From NCBI GenBank assembly GCA_910587455.1, contig CAJULK010000010.1:1-64000 (forward strand): a stretch of DNA of 64,000 nt, written 5' to 3'. Under the pieces are notes generated by a model, which did no database searches, was not told the origin of the DNA, and saw only the letters and a list, made by a program, of their open reading frames with translations. This stretch comes from an uncultured Christensenellaceae bacterium. GTDB taxonomy: Bacteria; Bacillota; Clostridia; Christensenellales; Pumilibacteraceae. This document shows positions 1 to 10,700 of the stretch, one piece after another (positions within the stretch are counted from its first letter, which is position 1; each line of letters begins with the position of its first letter). Made by a program: the position numbers and the translations under genes.

Positions 1-696
<696 letters not shown>

Positions 697-703
697 TCGT
701 ATA

Positions 704-713
704 ACAAAGAGCG
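704..713 (-). promoter_or_regulatory. boxA-like antitermination element in the 16S leader
   Basis: On the minus strand the leader reads CGCTCTTTGT just before the mature 16S. This is close to the boxA consensus TGCTCTTTAA bound by NusB/S10 in rRNA antitermination. It is a short motif, so the call rests mainly on its position. Confidence 0.5.
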
Positions 714-840
714 AACTCTTGTGCTATCAAAAATAAAAAAGTAACCGATTCTTTCTCAAAAACATACTGACATAAATAATTGACTTTATATTTTGAAAAA
801 GTTCAATTCGCTAAAATCTATTCACTTTTTAATGTGCCGT

Positions 841-863
841 GCTGTCTGCTTTTGTCGGACAGC
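841..863 (-). other. Hairpin at the start of the rRNA leader transcript
   Basis: The arms GCTGTCTG and CGGACAGC (8 pairs, one G-U) flank a 7-nt loop, immediately after the predicted rRNA start point. No U-run follows, so it is not a terminator. A leader stem used in processing or antitermination is possible. Confidence 0.4.
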
Positions 864-869
864 TTGGTT

Positions 870-898
870 AGTATAACAAATACTTATTTATATGTCAA
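870..898 (-). promoter_or_regulatory. rRNA operon promoter
   Basis: On the minus strand TTGACA (893-898) is followed by 17 bp and TATACT (870-875), which puts the start near 863 and gives a leader of about 165 nt. Directly upstream (899-940) is a dense A/T-tract stretch containing the near-palindrome TTTTTTGAAAATTTTTCAAA (from 913). It has the look of an UP element that contacts the RNA polymerase alpha subunit, as expected for a strong rRNA promoter. Confidence 0.85.
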
Positions 899-1046
899 GA
901 GATTTTACGCACTTTTTTGAAAATTTTTCAAAAAATTTTTATTGCCAAAACTTGGCGTCGTTTCGCTTTATTCCTTATATATTGCAAGCATGCACGCAAT
1001 AACCCCACACACTGTTTACCGAAAATATTTGACGGCTTGATTTCCC

Positions 1047-1075
1047 TTGCCTTTTGCTTTATTCGGTGGTATAAT
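1047..1075 (+). promoter_or_regulatory. Promoter of rqcP-ispDF-ktrBA, with an extended -10
   Basis: TTGCCT (1047-1052), a 17-bp spacer and TATAAT (1070-1075) preceded by TGG, which makes an extended -10. The expected start is about 1082, only about 3 nt before the ATG at 1085. There is no Shine-Dalgarno sequence in between, so the first gene would be translated from an essentially leaderless mRNA. Confidence 0.75.
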
Positions 1076-1084
1076 ATATAAGTT

Positions 1085-1327
1085 ATGCGAATAGACAAAT
1101 TCTTAAAAGTTTCGCGAATAATCAAACGCCGTACGGTCGCGCAAGAAGCGTGCGACGCGAACAAGGTTTACGTCAACGGCAGAGCCGTTAAACCGGCATA
1201 TGTATTAAAGGTCGGAGACGTAGTAGAACTCAGGCTCGGCGCACCGATAACGTTTACTGTCAGGTCGTTGAACGAAAAGGCATCGAAGGAGGAGGCTTCG
1301 TCCCTCTATGAAGTCCAAAACCGATAA
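1085..1327 (+). CDS. rqcP: S4-domain RNA-binding protein, RqcP (YabO) family
   Basis: A small 80-residue protein that is almost entirely one S4 RNA-binding fold. It begins MRIDKFLKVSRIIKRR and continues with the typical A-x-x-A-C-x-x-x-x-V-x-V-N-G segment and a V-x-x-GD turn (about residues 37-47). The length and sequence match the RqcP/YabO family. In Bacillus subtilis RqcP works with RqcH on stalled 50S subunits in ribosome-associated quality control, stabilising the P-site tRNA while alanine tails are added. No rqcH is visible in this window. The gene is first in a plus-strand operon and its 3' end overlaps ispDF by 20 nt. The ATG lies only 9 nt after the -10 box, and no ribosome-binding site is seen. 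Confidence 0.85.
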   Translation: MRIDKFLKVSRIIKRRTVAQEACDANKVYVNGRAVKPAYVLKVGDVVELRLGAPITFTVRSLNEKASKEEASSLYEVQNR

Positions 1328-2468
1328 CGGCTCGGCGCGATTCGTTTCCGTAGGCGCGGTTATAGTCTGCGCCGGCAAAGGCGAACGCACGGGTCTTGCC
1401 TACAATAAAATACTTCACCGCATAGGGCGCAAGACGGTGCTCGAAGCGGTACTCGATACTTTTTCATCGCCGTTCATCGACAAAACAGTCGTCGTTTCGT
1501 CCGCGCGAGACAGATCCGCTATCGAAGAAATAGCCGCGCTCTACAAAAACGTCACCGTCTGCGAAGGCGGAAGCACACGTGCACAAAGCGTCGGGAACGG
1601 GCTATGCGCGCTCGGCATGTGCGATATAGCAGTCATTCACGACGGAGCGCGACCTTTCGTTACGCAGGATATAATAAAAGAAAGTATCGATTCCGCCGTA
1701 AAATACGGGAGCGGTATCGCCGCGGTACCTGCGACCGATACGATAAAGCGCGTAGGCGGCGACGGAACGGCACATTCCCTGCCGCGCGCGGAACTGTACA
1801 ATATCCAAACGCCGCAAACGTTTGTATATTCGCAAATCAAACATGCATACGATTGCCTACCCGACAACGCTGCCGTAACCGACGACTCGGAAGTGTTCGA
1901 ACTCGCGGGGTTTGCCCCGAGACTCGTGCGCGGAAGCTATGACAACATTAAAATAACAACGGCGGCCGATCTTTTCGGTCTGCCCAAAAAACTGCGAATA
2001 GGCGTCGGTTTTGACGTCCACAGGCTTGTTCCGCAGCGCGCGCTTGTTTTGGGCGGCGTTAAGATAGAATACGATAGAGGGCTGTTGGGACATTCAGACG
2101 CGGACGTGCTCGTTCATGCGATAATGGACGCACTGCTTTCGGCGGCGGGGCTTCCGGATATAGGCGTACTTTTCCCCGATACGGACGACCGATATCTCGG
2201 CATATCGTCAATGTCGCTCCTGACCGAAGTCGTTTCGAAAGTGACGGATAATTACGGTATTCAGTCTGTTTCCGCCGTCGTAACGGCACAGCAGCCCAAA
2301 CTTTCGCCGCACATACCGCTTATACGAAAGAGTCTTTCCGACGCGCTCGGTATAGAAACAGACAAAATAAACGTATCTGCGACTACTACCGAAAAATTAG
2401 GCATTATAGGGAGCGGCGACGCCATCGCCGCCGACGCTTCGTGCATACTGACGGAGATTGACAGATGA
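1308..2468 (+). CDS. ispDF: Bifunctional IspD/IspF isoprenoid enzyme (MEP pathway)
   Basis: A 386-residue fusion of two MEP-pathway enzymes. The N-terminal part (about 1-225) is 2-C-methyl-D-erythritol 4-phosphate cytidylyltransferase (IspD), with the nucleotide-binding motif VIVCAGKGERTG and the conserved HDGARPF. The C-terminal part (about 228-386) is 2-C-methyl-D-erythritol 2,4-cyclodiphosphate synthase (IspF), starting RIGVGFDVHRL, where D and H bind metal, followed by LGHSDADVLVHAIMDALL and PDTDDRYLG. It makes CDP-ME and MEcPP for isopentenyl diphosphate; the middle step needs IspE, which is not in the window. IspDF fusions are known in several phyla. GGAGG near 1288 is the likely ribosome-binding site. 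The start overlaps rqcP and the stop overlaps the ktrB start (ATGA), so translation is probably coupled. Confidence 0.93.
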   Translation: MKSKTDNGSARFVSVGAVIVCAGKGERTGLAYNKILHRIGRKTVLEAVLDTFSSPFIDKTVVVSSARDRSAIEEIAALYKNVTVCEGGSTRAQSVGNGLCALGMCDIAVIHDGARPFVTQDIIKESIDSAVKYGSGIAAVPATDTIKRVGGDGTAHSLPRAELYNIQTPQTFVYSQIKHAYDCLPDNAAVTDDSEVFELAGFAPRLVRGSYDNIKITTAADLFGLPKKLRIGVGFDVHRLVPQRALVLGGVKIEYDRGLLGHSDADVLVHAIMDALLSAAGLPDIGVLFPDTDDRYLGISSMSLLTEVVSKVTDNYGIQSVSAVVTAQQPKLSPHIPLIRKSLSDALGIETDKINVSATTTEKLGIIGSGDAIAADASCILTEIDR

Positions 2469-3829
2469 CATACGGCAAAACACATAAAATCAAAAAACGC
2501 TTTCGGATGCGTCCGACGGTCGTCGTTCTGCTGGGATTTTCGGCTATAATACTCTGTGGCACGTTTCTCCTTGCCCTGCCCGTTTCCAATATGGACGGCA
2601 ACTGGCTTAATTTTACAGACGCTCTTTTTACATCGACAAGCGCGGTATGCGTGACGGGACTCGTCGTAAGACCCACTGCCGTAGCTTTCAGTACATTCGG
2701 ACAGGTTATTTTGCTTCTTTTGATACAAACGGGCGGACTCGGTTTTATGACTATCACAACGCTGATATTCATAATGATAGGAAAGCGGATAACCCTTAAA
2801 AGTCGAATTATGTTGCAAGAGGCACTCGGTCAAGACCGAATGAAGGGAATAGTCAAGCTTATACGCAACATCGCCATCATGACTGCCGTGATCGAAGCTT
2901 CGGGCGCAGTATTTCTTATGCCGTTTTTTTGTATACGAAACGGAGCAATCGGAATATGGCAAGCGCTGTTCACATCGATATCGGCGTTCTGTAACGCAGG
3001 ATTCGATATATTAGGCACGGCGCAAACCCCATATGCTTCGCTTACGGCGTATAACGGCAATGCCGGAGTATTGCTGATAGTGAGCATGTTGATCATTCTC
3101 GGCGGACTCGGATTTACCGTCATTCACGATATTATAGAAAACAAATTCCGTTTCGGGAAATACAAATTGCATACCAAGATAGTGCTTATAGTGACCGTTA
3201 CGTTATTGGTATCGGGCACATTGTTCTTCTTGTGCAGCGAGTATAATTCCGCGGCGTTCGACGGACTTAACGGCGGACGGAAGCTGTTAAACAGCATTTT
3301 TCAATCGGTAACGGCGAGAACGGCGGGGTTTAACGCCGTCGAGCAAACGGCGATGTCTAAGCCAGGGAAAATATTCACTTGCACTCTCATGTTCATCGGG
3401 GCTTCGCCGTGCGGCACGGGCGGCGGGATAAAGACCACCACTTTCGCTATCATCGTGCTTATGGCGATCTCGGGGCTTCGCAGCAAAGACGAAATAATCA
3501 TCGGCAAGCGCACGATAAAAACCTCGACCGGGTACCGCGCCGTATCGATTGCGACATTAGCCGCTTTGCTTATACTCATAAGCACTCTTATAATATCCGC
3601 TACCGACGGAAGTTCGACGTCGGAGAATATACTGTTCGACGTGATCTCGGCGTTCGGGACGGTCGGACTGTCCACCGGCATATGTCCTACCCTGTCCGCA
3701 TTCGCAAAAATAATTTTAGCTCTTATCATGTTTGTCGGCAGGCTCGGACCGTTTAGTTTCGGCACGATTTTCGTAAAGCACGACAAGGATACCATCAAAT
3801 ATCCGTCCGCTAACATAATGATAGGCTAA
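2465..3829 (+). CDS. ktrB: Potassium uptake channel subunit, TrkH/KtrB family
   Basis: A 454-residue polytopic membrane protein of the Trk/Ktr/HKT superfamily, which has four membrane-pore-membrane repeats. All four pore loops can be read: TSAVCVTGL (near 61), SAFCNAGF (near 175), TARTAGFN (near 284) and SAFGTVGLS (near 397), each with the central glycine that lines the potassium filter. The length fits KtrB (about 450) better than the longer TrkH of proteobacteria. With the RCK-domain protein KtrA encoded 12 bp downstream it should form the Ktr uptake complex in the cytoplasmic membrane. KtrB is usually sodium-dependent and gated by nucleotide binding to KtrA. Confidence 0.93.
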   Translation: MTYGKTHKIKKRFRMRPTVVVLLGFSAIILCGTFLLALPVSNMDGNWLNFTDALFTSTSAVCVTGLVVRPTAVAFSTFGQVILLLLIQTGGLGFMTITTLIFIMIGKRITLKSRIMLQEALGQDRMKGIVKLIRNIAIMTAVIEASGAVFLMPFFCIRNGAIGIWQALFTSISAFCNAGFDILGTAQTPYASLTAYNGNAGVLLIVSMLIILGGLGFTVIHDIIENKFRFGKYKLHTKIVLIVTVTLLVSGTLFFLCSEYNSAAFDGLNGGRKLLNSIFQSVTARTAGFNAVEQTAMSKPGKIFTCTLMFIGASPCGTGGGIKTTTFAIIVLMAISGLRSKDEIIIGKRTIKTSTGYRAVSIATLAALLILISTLIISATDGSSTSENILFDVISAFGTVGLSTGICPTLSAFAKIILALIMFVGRLGPFSFGTIFVKHDKDTIKYPSANIMIG

Positions 3830-3841
3830 GGAGAAAACAGC

Positions 3842-4546
3842 ATGAAAAAAACAGTTTCGCATTTGCATAAGCAATACGTAATATTCGGGCTCGGGCGCTT
3901 TGGAGTATCTCTCACCAAAAGCCTGTACGAATACGGCGCGGAAGTCCTCGTCATAGACAAGGACGAAGAAAAAGTGAACGACATCTCGCCGTACTGCACG
4001 CACGCCGTTTGCGCGGACGCCACCGACGAGCGCAATCTCGAACAGCTCGGCATAAACAATATGGATATCGCTATTGTTTGTATAGCGTCGAATATAGAAG
4101 CGAGCATATTCATCAGTCTTATGTGCAAGCAAATGAACATCCCCAAAGTCATCGCAAAAGCGAGCGACGAGCGGCATAAGCTCGTGCTCGAAAAGATAGG
4201 CGTGGACTCGGTCGTCATTCCCGAAGAAGAAATGGGCGAAAGGCTCGCGGCGATGCTCGCAAAACCGAACGTCGTCGAGATAATGACGCTCGCCGACAGT
4301 TTCCGAATGATAGAGATCCGAACGCCCAAAAAGTGGCAGGACAAGACGCTCGTCGAACTCAATCTGCGCAATACCGAACACGTAACGCTCGTGGTAATAA
4401 AACGCAACGACGAAATCATCGTATCGCCCGGCGGAGATTGCACCCTGCTCGCGGACGATCTTCTCGTGATCGCAGGCTCGGTCGAAGATACAAAACGGCT
4501 GAGCAACAAAGCGACGGGGCTCGTTACGGAATTGGGCATTTCCTAA
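3842..4546 (+). CDS. ktrA: Potassium channel regulatory subunit KtrA (RCK/TrkA family)
   Basis: A 234-residue cytoplasmic regulator. The N-terminal RCK_N Rossmann domain has the nucleotide motif GLGRFG (about residues 16-21), the acidic end of strand 2 (VIDKDEE) and the ADATDE segment. The C-terminal RCK_C domain starts near residue 145. KtrA forms an octameric ring under KtrB and opens or closes it in response to ATP/ADP or NAD(H); c-di-AMP binding by RCK_C is known in other Bacillota. A good ribosome-binding site (AAGGAG) sits 8 nt before the ATG and overlaps the ktrB stop. It is the last gene of the operon and is followed by a hairpin at 4618-4647. Confidence 0.93.
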   Translation: MKKTVSHLHKQYVIFGLGRFGVSLTKSLYEYGAEVLVIDKDEEKVNDISPYCTHAVCADATDERNLEQLGINNMDIAIVCIASNIEASIFISLMCKQMNIPKVIAKASDERHKLVLEKIGVDSVVIPEEEMGERLAAMLAKPNVVEIMTLADSFRMIEIRTPKKWQDKTLVELNLRNTEHVTLVVIKRNDEIIVSPGGDCTLLADDLLVIAGSVEDTKRLSNKATGLVTELGIS

Positions 4547-4617
4547 ACGCCCGAATATCGCGTTTACCGCAATTATAAACGGAAGCGCCGATATATAACA
4601 TCGAAATACGCATACAT

Positions 4618-4647
4618 AAATATCCCCGTGTTCGCGCGGGGATATTT
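4618..4647 (+). terminator. Terminator hairpin after ktrA
   Basis: Perfect 11-bp arms AAATATCCCCG and CGGGGATATTT with an 8-nt loop. The only U-rich part is the ATTT at the end of the stem, so it may be a modest terminator or act with the hairpin at 4688-4717 as a two-way barrier between convergent genes. A weaker stem (CGTTTA/TAAACG, 4560-4582) lies just upstream. Confidence 0.6.
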
Positions 4648-4687
4648 GATTGCACCGATTATCATACGGCACGACGAGTTATATACA

Positions 4688-4717
4688 AAAACGGCGCACA
4701 TTCACGCGCGCCGTTTT
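4688..4717 (-). terminator. Terminator of the giant surface-protein gene
   Basis: Arms AAAACGGCGC and GCGCCGTTTT (10 bp, perfect) with a 10-nt loop, 15 nt after the stop codon. Read on the minus strand the stem ends in a short U-run (GTTTTTGT), as expected for an intrinsic terminator. Confidence 0.75.
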
Positions 4718-4731
4718 CGATGTCGATTTTG

Positions 4732-7700
4732 TTACATTCCGCCGTTTCCGCCGTCGTCGAACGGAGGAACATTCCCGTCGCCCATACCCTCGCCGAGCAT
4801 CATGTTGGGTTCGGCTGTCGGCTCGTCGGCGACGGGCGGCAGGTATCCGAAGCTCTGATAATCTGTAGGCGCGGGACCGCCTGCGAGTTTGAGCATTTGT
4901 TCCTCGATCTCCATTTCGGAAACAAGGAGCGCTTCCAACTCTTCGCGTGCGCGCTTGCGCTTTTTGGCTACAGCTATGATGATTATGAGTATCAGCAACA
5001 GGAGCGCCACGCAGCATATTATTACGATCCACATTACGGTGTTACCCTCGAAGCTCGCCGCAAGCCGCGTCATAAAGCTCGGTGCGGGCAGATCTTCGTT
5101 GATAGCGACGAATTTGCGCGATACCGCTTCGCCCGTTTCGTCTGCGACGGAGATCGTGATTTCGGACTCGCCGCGAGCCGTAAACTTGAGCACCAAACGC
5201 TTGACTCCGTCCTCGTCCGTTTCGATATAAGCGCTTACAAGCGACGGCTTTTGCGACTTCACGTCTATGAACGTCAATTCGTCGTTCTCGGGATCGTCGA
5301 GTATATCCTCGGCGCGGATATGCGCTCTGTTCGACGTATCGAGCGACGTAAACGTTGTTTCGGTTTCGCCGTTATAACGCAGGAATTTGAGCGTGCCGTA
5401 AAGGAGCCGCGGCTTTGCGTTCTCGACGATCGTGACGGTAAAGTATTGCGTATACACGGTGGATTCGTCCGTTTTGAGCGTATACGTAACTTTGACCTGT
5501 TTGGGCGCCGAAGTGACTTTCTTGGCACGAATGAACCAATCCGCGCCGCCGTCTTCGTGTATTACGTCGATGTAGTCTTTTGCGTCGAGCTTGGGATCGT
5601 TTGATTCGAACGGCTCGACCGAAACGAGCTTATACGCAGACGAAGGATTGAACTTGGTCGGTATCGTTATTATCGTGTCATCGTCGCCTTCGCCTTCCGA
5701 ACCCTTGAGCGTATTCTCGATATCGGGGATTATGCTGTCGATGGTGATTTCGAGTTTCTTCCCTCTCGCTATCGAAACGGAATTAAGCTCGTCGATCTCG
5801 TCCGGATTGTATACGATCTGCACGTTTAACGAGAACGACACGGTAAGCGTATCGTGACGGGTAGCGGCATCGCCGTCGGCGACTGTTATCTCCACAGTAC
5901 CCGTGCCGTAAAAGCCCTGTTTGGGATGGATCATGAACGACTGCCTGTAATCGTCGGTTATCTGCAGCGTGAACAGCGACGACGACTCGAAGCCCGATTC
6001 CGCAGAACCGTTTACCGACTCCGCATCGCCTGCCGACGAGCAGTACAGCGAATCGGCGAGCAGATACATGACGGATACGATGCGCAGATACGTTTCGGGA
6101 TGATCGGCGCTCGCCTCGCCAACGACGTCGGAATCGTTTGGATCGCCCACAAAATCGGCTATGGAGAAACTCGAGTATTCGAGGTTTTCGGCCATATCCG
6201 AACCGAGCATCACTATAGGCTTGCCGTCAACCGAATCTTTTACATACGGCTTATTGTTCATTATCGTGATATTGAGAGTGATAAACACGCCGTCGGTCAC
6301 GTCGGTTTCCTGAGTGGATCTGTCTACCACTCGAACGAGTATGCTCGCTTGAAGATTACGTTCCGTCGAAATCGCCGAAATGCGGAATCCGGTAAACCGC
6401 ACGCCCGAGCCTATGGGCGCAACCTCTGCCAACTCGAACTTCTTGTCGTACACTACGTCTTCGTAATAGTATGCGACCACAGGCTTGTCAAGCAGATATT
6501 CGTGATCTTCTTTTCCGCTGACGGGCGCAAACATGTACGAATCGGCATCGCTGCCCGCCACAAAGTCGTCGTCGAGCATAATGTCGGCAAGGTTGACTGT
6601 AACGTCTTTATCCGCAAGCACCTTTGCGTCGATCACAAACTCTTTTTCGCTCTCGCGAATAAGCTCGTATCCGACGCCGTCGGAATCGAACTCGGAGTAT
6701 TCGTCCACCGCCGATACGGGGCTGTTGCACACGGTTATGTCGATTACGGCAACGCAATCGTCGCCCTTTGTATCCTTTCCGATAACGGCGAGCGGGAATG
6801 TGACACGATCTTTATAGACGGTCTTGCCGTTGATTGTTTCGGTCGCGTCCATGCGCCTGTTTATGGTAATTTTAAGCACGTCGTCGCCGTTGTCGTTCTG
6901 TGCTTTCGCGACGGTTATGGCGCGAGACTTGCCGTTTGCCGCGTCCGCCGCCCAATCGAGCGTCGGATCGGCTTTGAGCGCCGCATCGAGCGCGGTTTTG
7001 TACGATTCGATACTTTCGGGATTGTCAAAGCCGAACACCGTTACCGTATCGTCGATATCCGAATCGCAGAACAGCGAACCCGTAGGATCGAGCTTGTCGT
7101 GCACCTTAAACTCGATACTGTCGCCCTTTACGCCCGTGAACGTAAGATTCTTCGCCCCCAAAGCGCTTGAACTTCCGGGACGCGGCGCGGAATTGCGCAC
7201 TACGAGCGAGAACAGCGTACCTGCGGACATTATCGCATCGGAACGCGACGTTTCGCGCGAGCCTATCTGCTTTACGACCTCGATGTACATCATTATATTG
7301 TAGTTCAAGGTAGACGTATTCGGTCTGAACGATATGCCCGTCCCGTTCATTGCGAAAGCAAATTCGACATACCTATTTACGAAAGCCGTCATTTGCACAT
7401 TGCCTTCGACGGCACTTCCGTTTGCGTCCACTCCGCCTACAAGGTATCTGTCGAGCACCGTCGAATCCACATCGGATTTGAGTCTGAACGCACCGTCCGT
7501 CGTAAACAGACCCTTTATCACGTCTGTATCCGAGCTTGTTCCGTCGCCTGTGATAAACGCATACAGTTTGGCGGAATACTGAACATTGGCGGCATACTGA
7601 GCGTTTTCTTCGCCTTGCACGTCGGGATCGACTATCGGCGAAGACGTATTGCCGTGATTGCCGTCGTTGCCATTGATGTCGATATACGCGTAATACGACG

Positions 7701-10700
7701 ATTCGCCTATCGTGTCGCTCGAAGCATTGATTCCGGTATAGTCGTCATACGACTGAACGTATACCTTATTGGATCCGCCGAGATAGCCGGCATACTGTCC
7801 TGCGTTCATTCCCGCAACGTCCGGATTTTGCATATCCGAATACAGCGTGTACACTCTGATCGTAACAAGAAGCGCATTGGAGAATGCTCCGTTGCCGGGG
7901 TCAGCCACATAGAATGTGAGCGTTTCGTAAGCGGAATCGGGATTATAGCCCGTGATCCTGAGGTTGAACGATCGGCTGCCGTTTTTGGTATCTACCTCTA
8001 TCTCGAAATAATCGGACTTGTAAACGCCGTCGGTTTCCTTCAGCGCCACACCGTTTACGGTAAACATACCGCCGCCGTACAGCCGCATATTCTCCGTTTC
8101 GGTCGTGCCGTCGGGATCTTTTGCTACGGCGGTCATAGGGATATCGAAGCTGCTGTATGCATGCTTTTTGTCGTCGAAACCGTTAAGACTTACTTCTCTG
8201 TCGCCTGTCGGTATACCGAAAAGCCTGTACTCGGCATGTTCGCCGTTAACATATTCGAGATGTGCGGCGTCCATTACCGATTTGTCGTCTTCGGGATCGA
8301 GCCCCGTAGGTTTTGAACTGACGATCGTTATATAGAACGTGTAAGAAGCCGTACCGCCCTCGCCGTCTATTACCGTAACGGTGAGCGGCAAATCGGTACA
8401 AGCCGCGCCTGCCGTTATTCTCAACGCAAGGCAGCTGTAAGACGAATACATGGGGCTCTTACTTTCGGCAGACAACTGATTGAAAATCTGGGTTTGCCAA
8501 AAGCCTATCGGCTCCTGCACGTCCCAAATTCTCAGCCGCCACGGCGTATCGTCGTTGGCAAGCCCGATAAATCCGAGACTGTTGTTGTATTGATCGCGGA
8601 ACGTGTCTGCGGGGATATCGAGCGAACTGGGGATAAACTCGTGTTTATCGGCATAATCGTTAGTAATGTCTTCGTACTGCCATTTTACATTGTTGCCGTA
8701 CTGAGTATCTTTATATGCGCGGTTAGCATAGTATATCTTGCTGTCCGACGCATTGTACGCTATAGAGCCGCCGTTCACACCGCCGATAAACGTATCGTAA
8801 TAAGTGGCGAGTATAGTAAACTCGTCGCCCTTGCGCATCGTTATGTACCGCTCCTCGGTGACTATGACGGGCGCTTGGTTCGTAACGTTTACGATGAACG
8901 TGATATACTCGGTGGTTTGAGCGTTGGGCACATACTTGCCGTTCACTTGCGTACCCGAGCTGTGATTGTCGCAGAAGTACACTTTGAACTTAAAGCTGTC
9001 CGCGCCGCTCGTTCTGCGGTAAACGGTAAAGCCGAGCCTGTTGGTAAGCGGCACGCGCTCGTTGAGCGGCACTACGCTTCCGGGTCTGTCGTATTCCTCA
9101 TTGGTTTCCAGCCACATTACGACGTCGTTCTCGTCGCCGCGCGGAACATAATCCGACGGCATACGCGAAAGCCCGCCGCTTCCGTTTTCGAGCTGCTCTT
9201 GAGTCGTACCTCTTACATTGTCGCCCGTGTCGATATAAGAGTACATGGAACGCAGATAATCGCCCGTTTCGCTCGTTATACCGCTGAGCTTACTCGTAGA
9301 CGAAAAGTCGGCTTCGGTCGCAAGCACGCCCGACGACGTTTCGCTGCCCTTTACGTAAATATCGGGATCGCGAACTATGTCGTACAGATTTATTCTTACG
9401 CTGTCGCCCACCGCGAGATTTATCTCGTACTCGCGCTCGCCCGTCTTATCGTTGACGACGCCCGCACCGTCTCTCAATGTAGGCGTTGCATTTTCTACCG
9501 TGACGCGAAGCTCGAGCGCAACGAAAGTCGCTTCGTTCCAGCCCGCGCCGCAGCTGTCGTACACGAGCGCTTTGAGCGGATAATATACGCGGTTTACCGA
9601 AATTGCGGAATCGGTGCTCGACCCGTCGAACAATACGACAAGCCCGCGCGAAGCATAGACCTTTTCGACCTGCGCCATCGACATGCCGCCGTAAGCCTTG
9701 CCGCTGTTCCAAACAAAACTCTCGAATCCGGGCACGTTCTTTCCGCGGTATTCTTCGTCGTAAATGTTCTTAAACGCAGATTCGTTGATGAACGTCTTGC
9801 GGCTCGCCATTATGTTCATGACAGATCCGCCCTGCGACAGAGATACCGTAAAGTAATCGCTGTAACCTTCTGTATTGGAGCCGTATTTGCCGGGATTGGG
9901 CGTATACGAATCGCCGACATCTCCGAGCTCGGACGTATTACCGACGCCGTAATAATTGAGCATGGAACTCTGCGCTCTGCCGTCCGTTTTATCGACGGTA
10001 TTGACAAACTTACCCGACTCGATTGTTCTCGGCAAAAGCCTGCCCGAAGCGTCTATGCTCCAGCCGGAAAGCATACCGAACGAATCGGACGAGAAATATA
10101 CGTTGTCGCGATACGTAGAATCCTTGTAATCGGCGTCCGAATAATAAATGTTGTCCGACGTTCCGAAGCTCGACGAACTGTCGCTGCCCGACCGCAAAAG
10201 CGCAACGGACTTGGAAGTCGCGGAAGGCAAAGAAACGTCGTAATAATACACGCCCGACGTCGCGTCGTATTTAAGCGAATTTTCCGCTTCGGACGTAACG
10301 AGATCGAACGGAGTATTGTAAACCTTGATGTTTACGGACACGCTGCGCGCGGCCGTGTTCTGTTCTTTTTCGCCCACTGCCGTTCTGCCGCCGTTGGATT
10401 TTGCGAGCTTTACGGTAAGCGTGATGTTGCTCGAACCAGTGCGCACTTTGTTCTTCTTTATAATAAGTCCGAAATTATGCTCTTGCAGTTTTGTTTCCTG
10501 CTCTTCGAGATACATCATTCTGCCGTTGCCGACAAAGCTGTTGCCGTTGGCGGCTATATTGTTCTCGAATTTCTCCGACAAGTTGCCGTTTGCGTTTACA
10601 GTCGTTACTGCCAAACGGTTATTATAATACTTTTCGCTGATAGTGCCGCTGAAATACTTGTCGTAGCTCTTTACCGTTTCGCCGTTTTCGTCGAATGCGG

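Noticed and set aside
928..1164. Minus-strand open frame over the rqcP promoter
   Set aside because: It overlaps a strong promoter and rqcP, and its composition is not protein-like.
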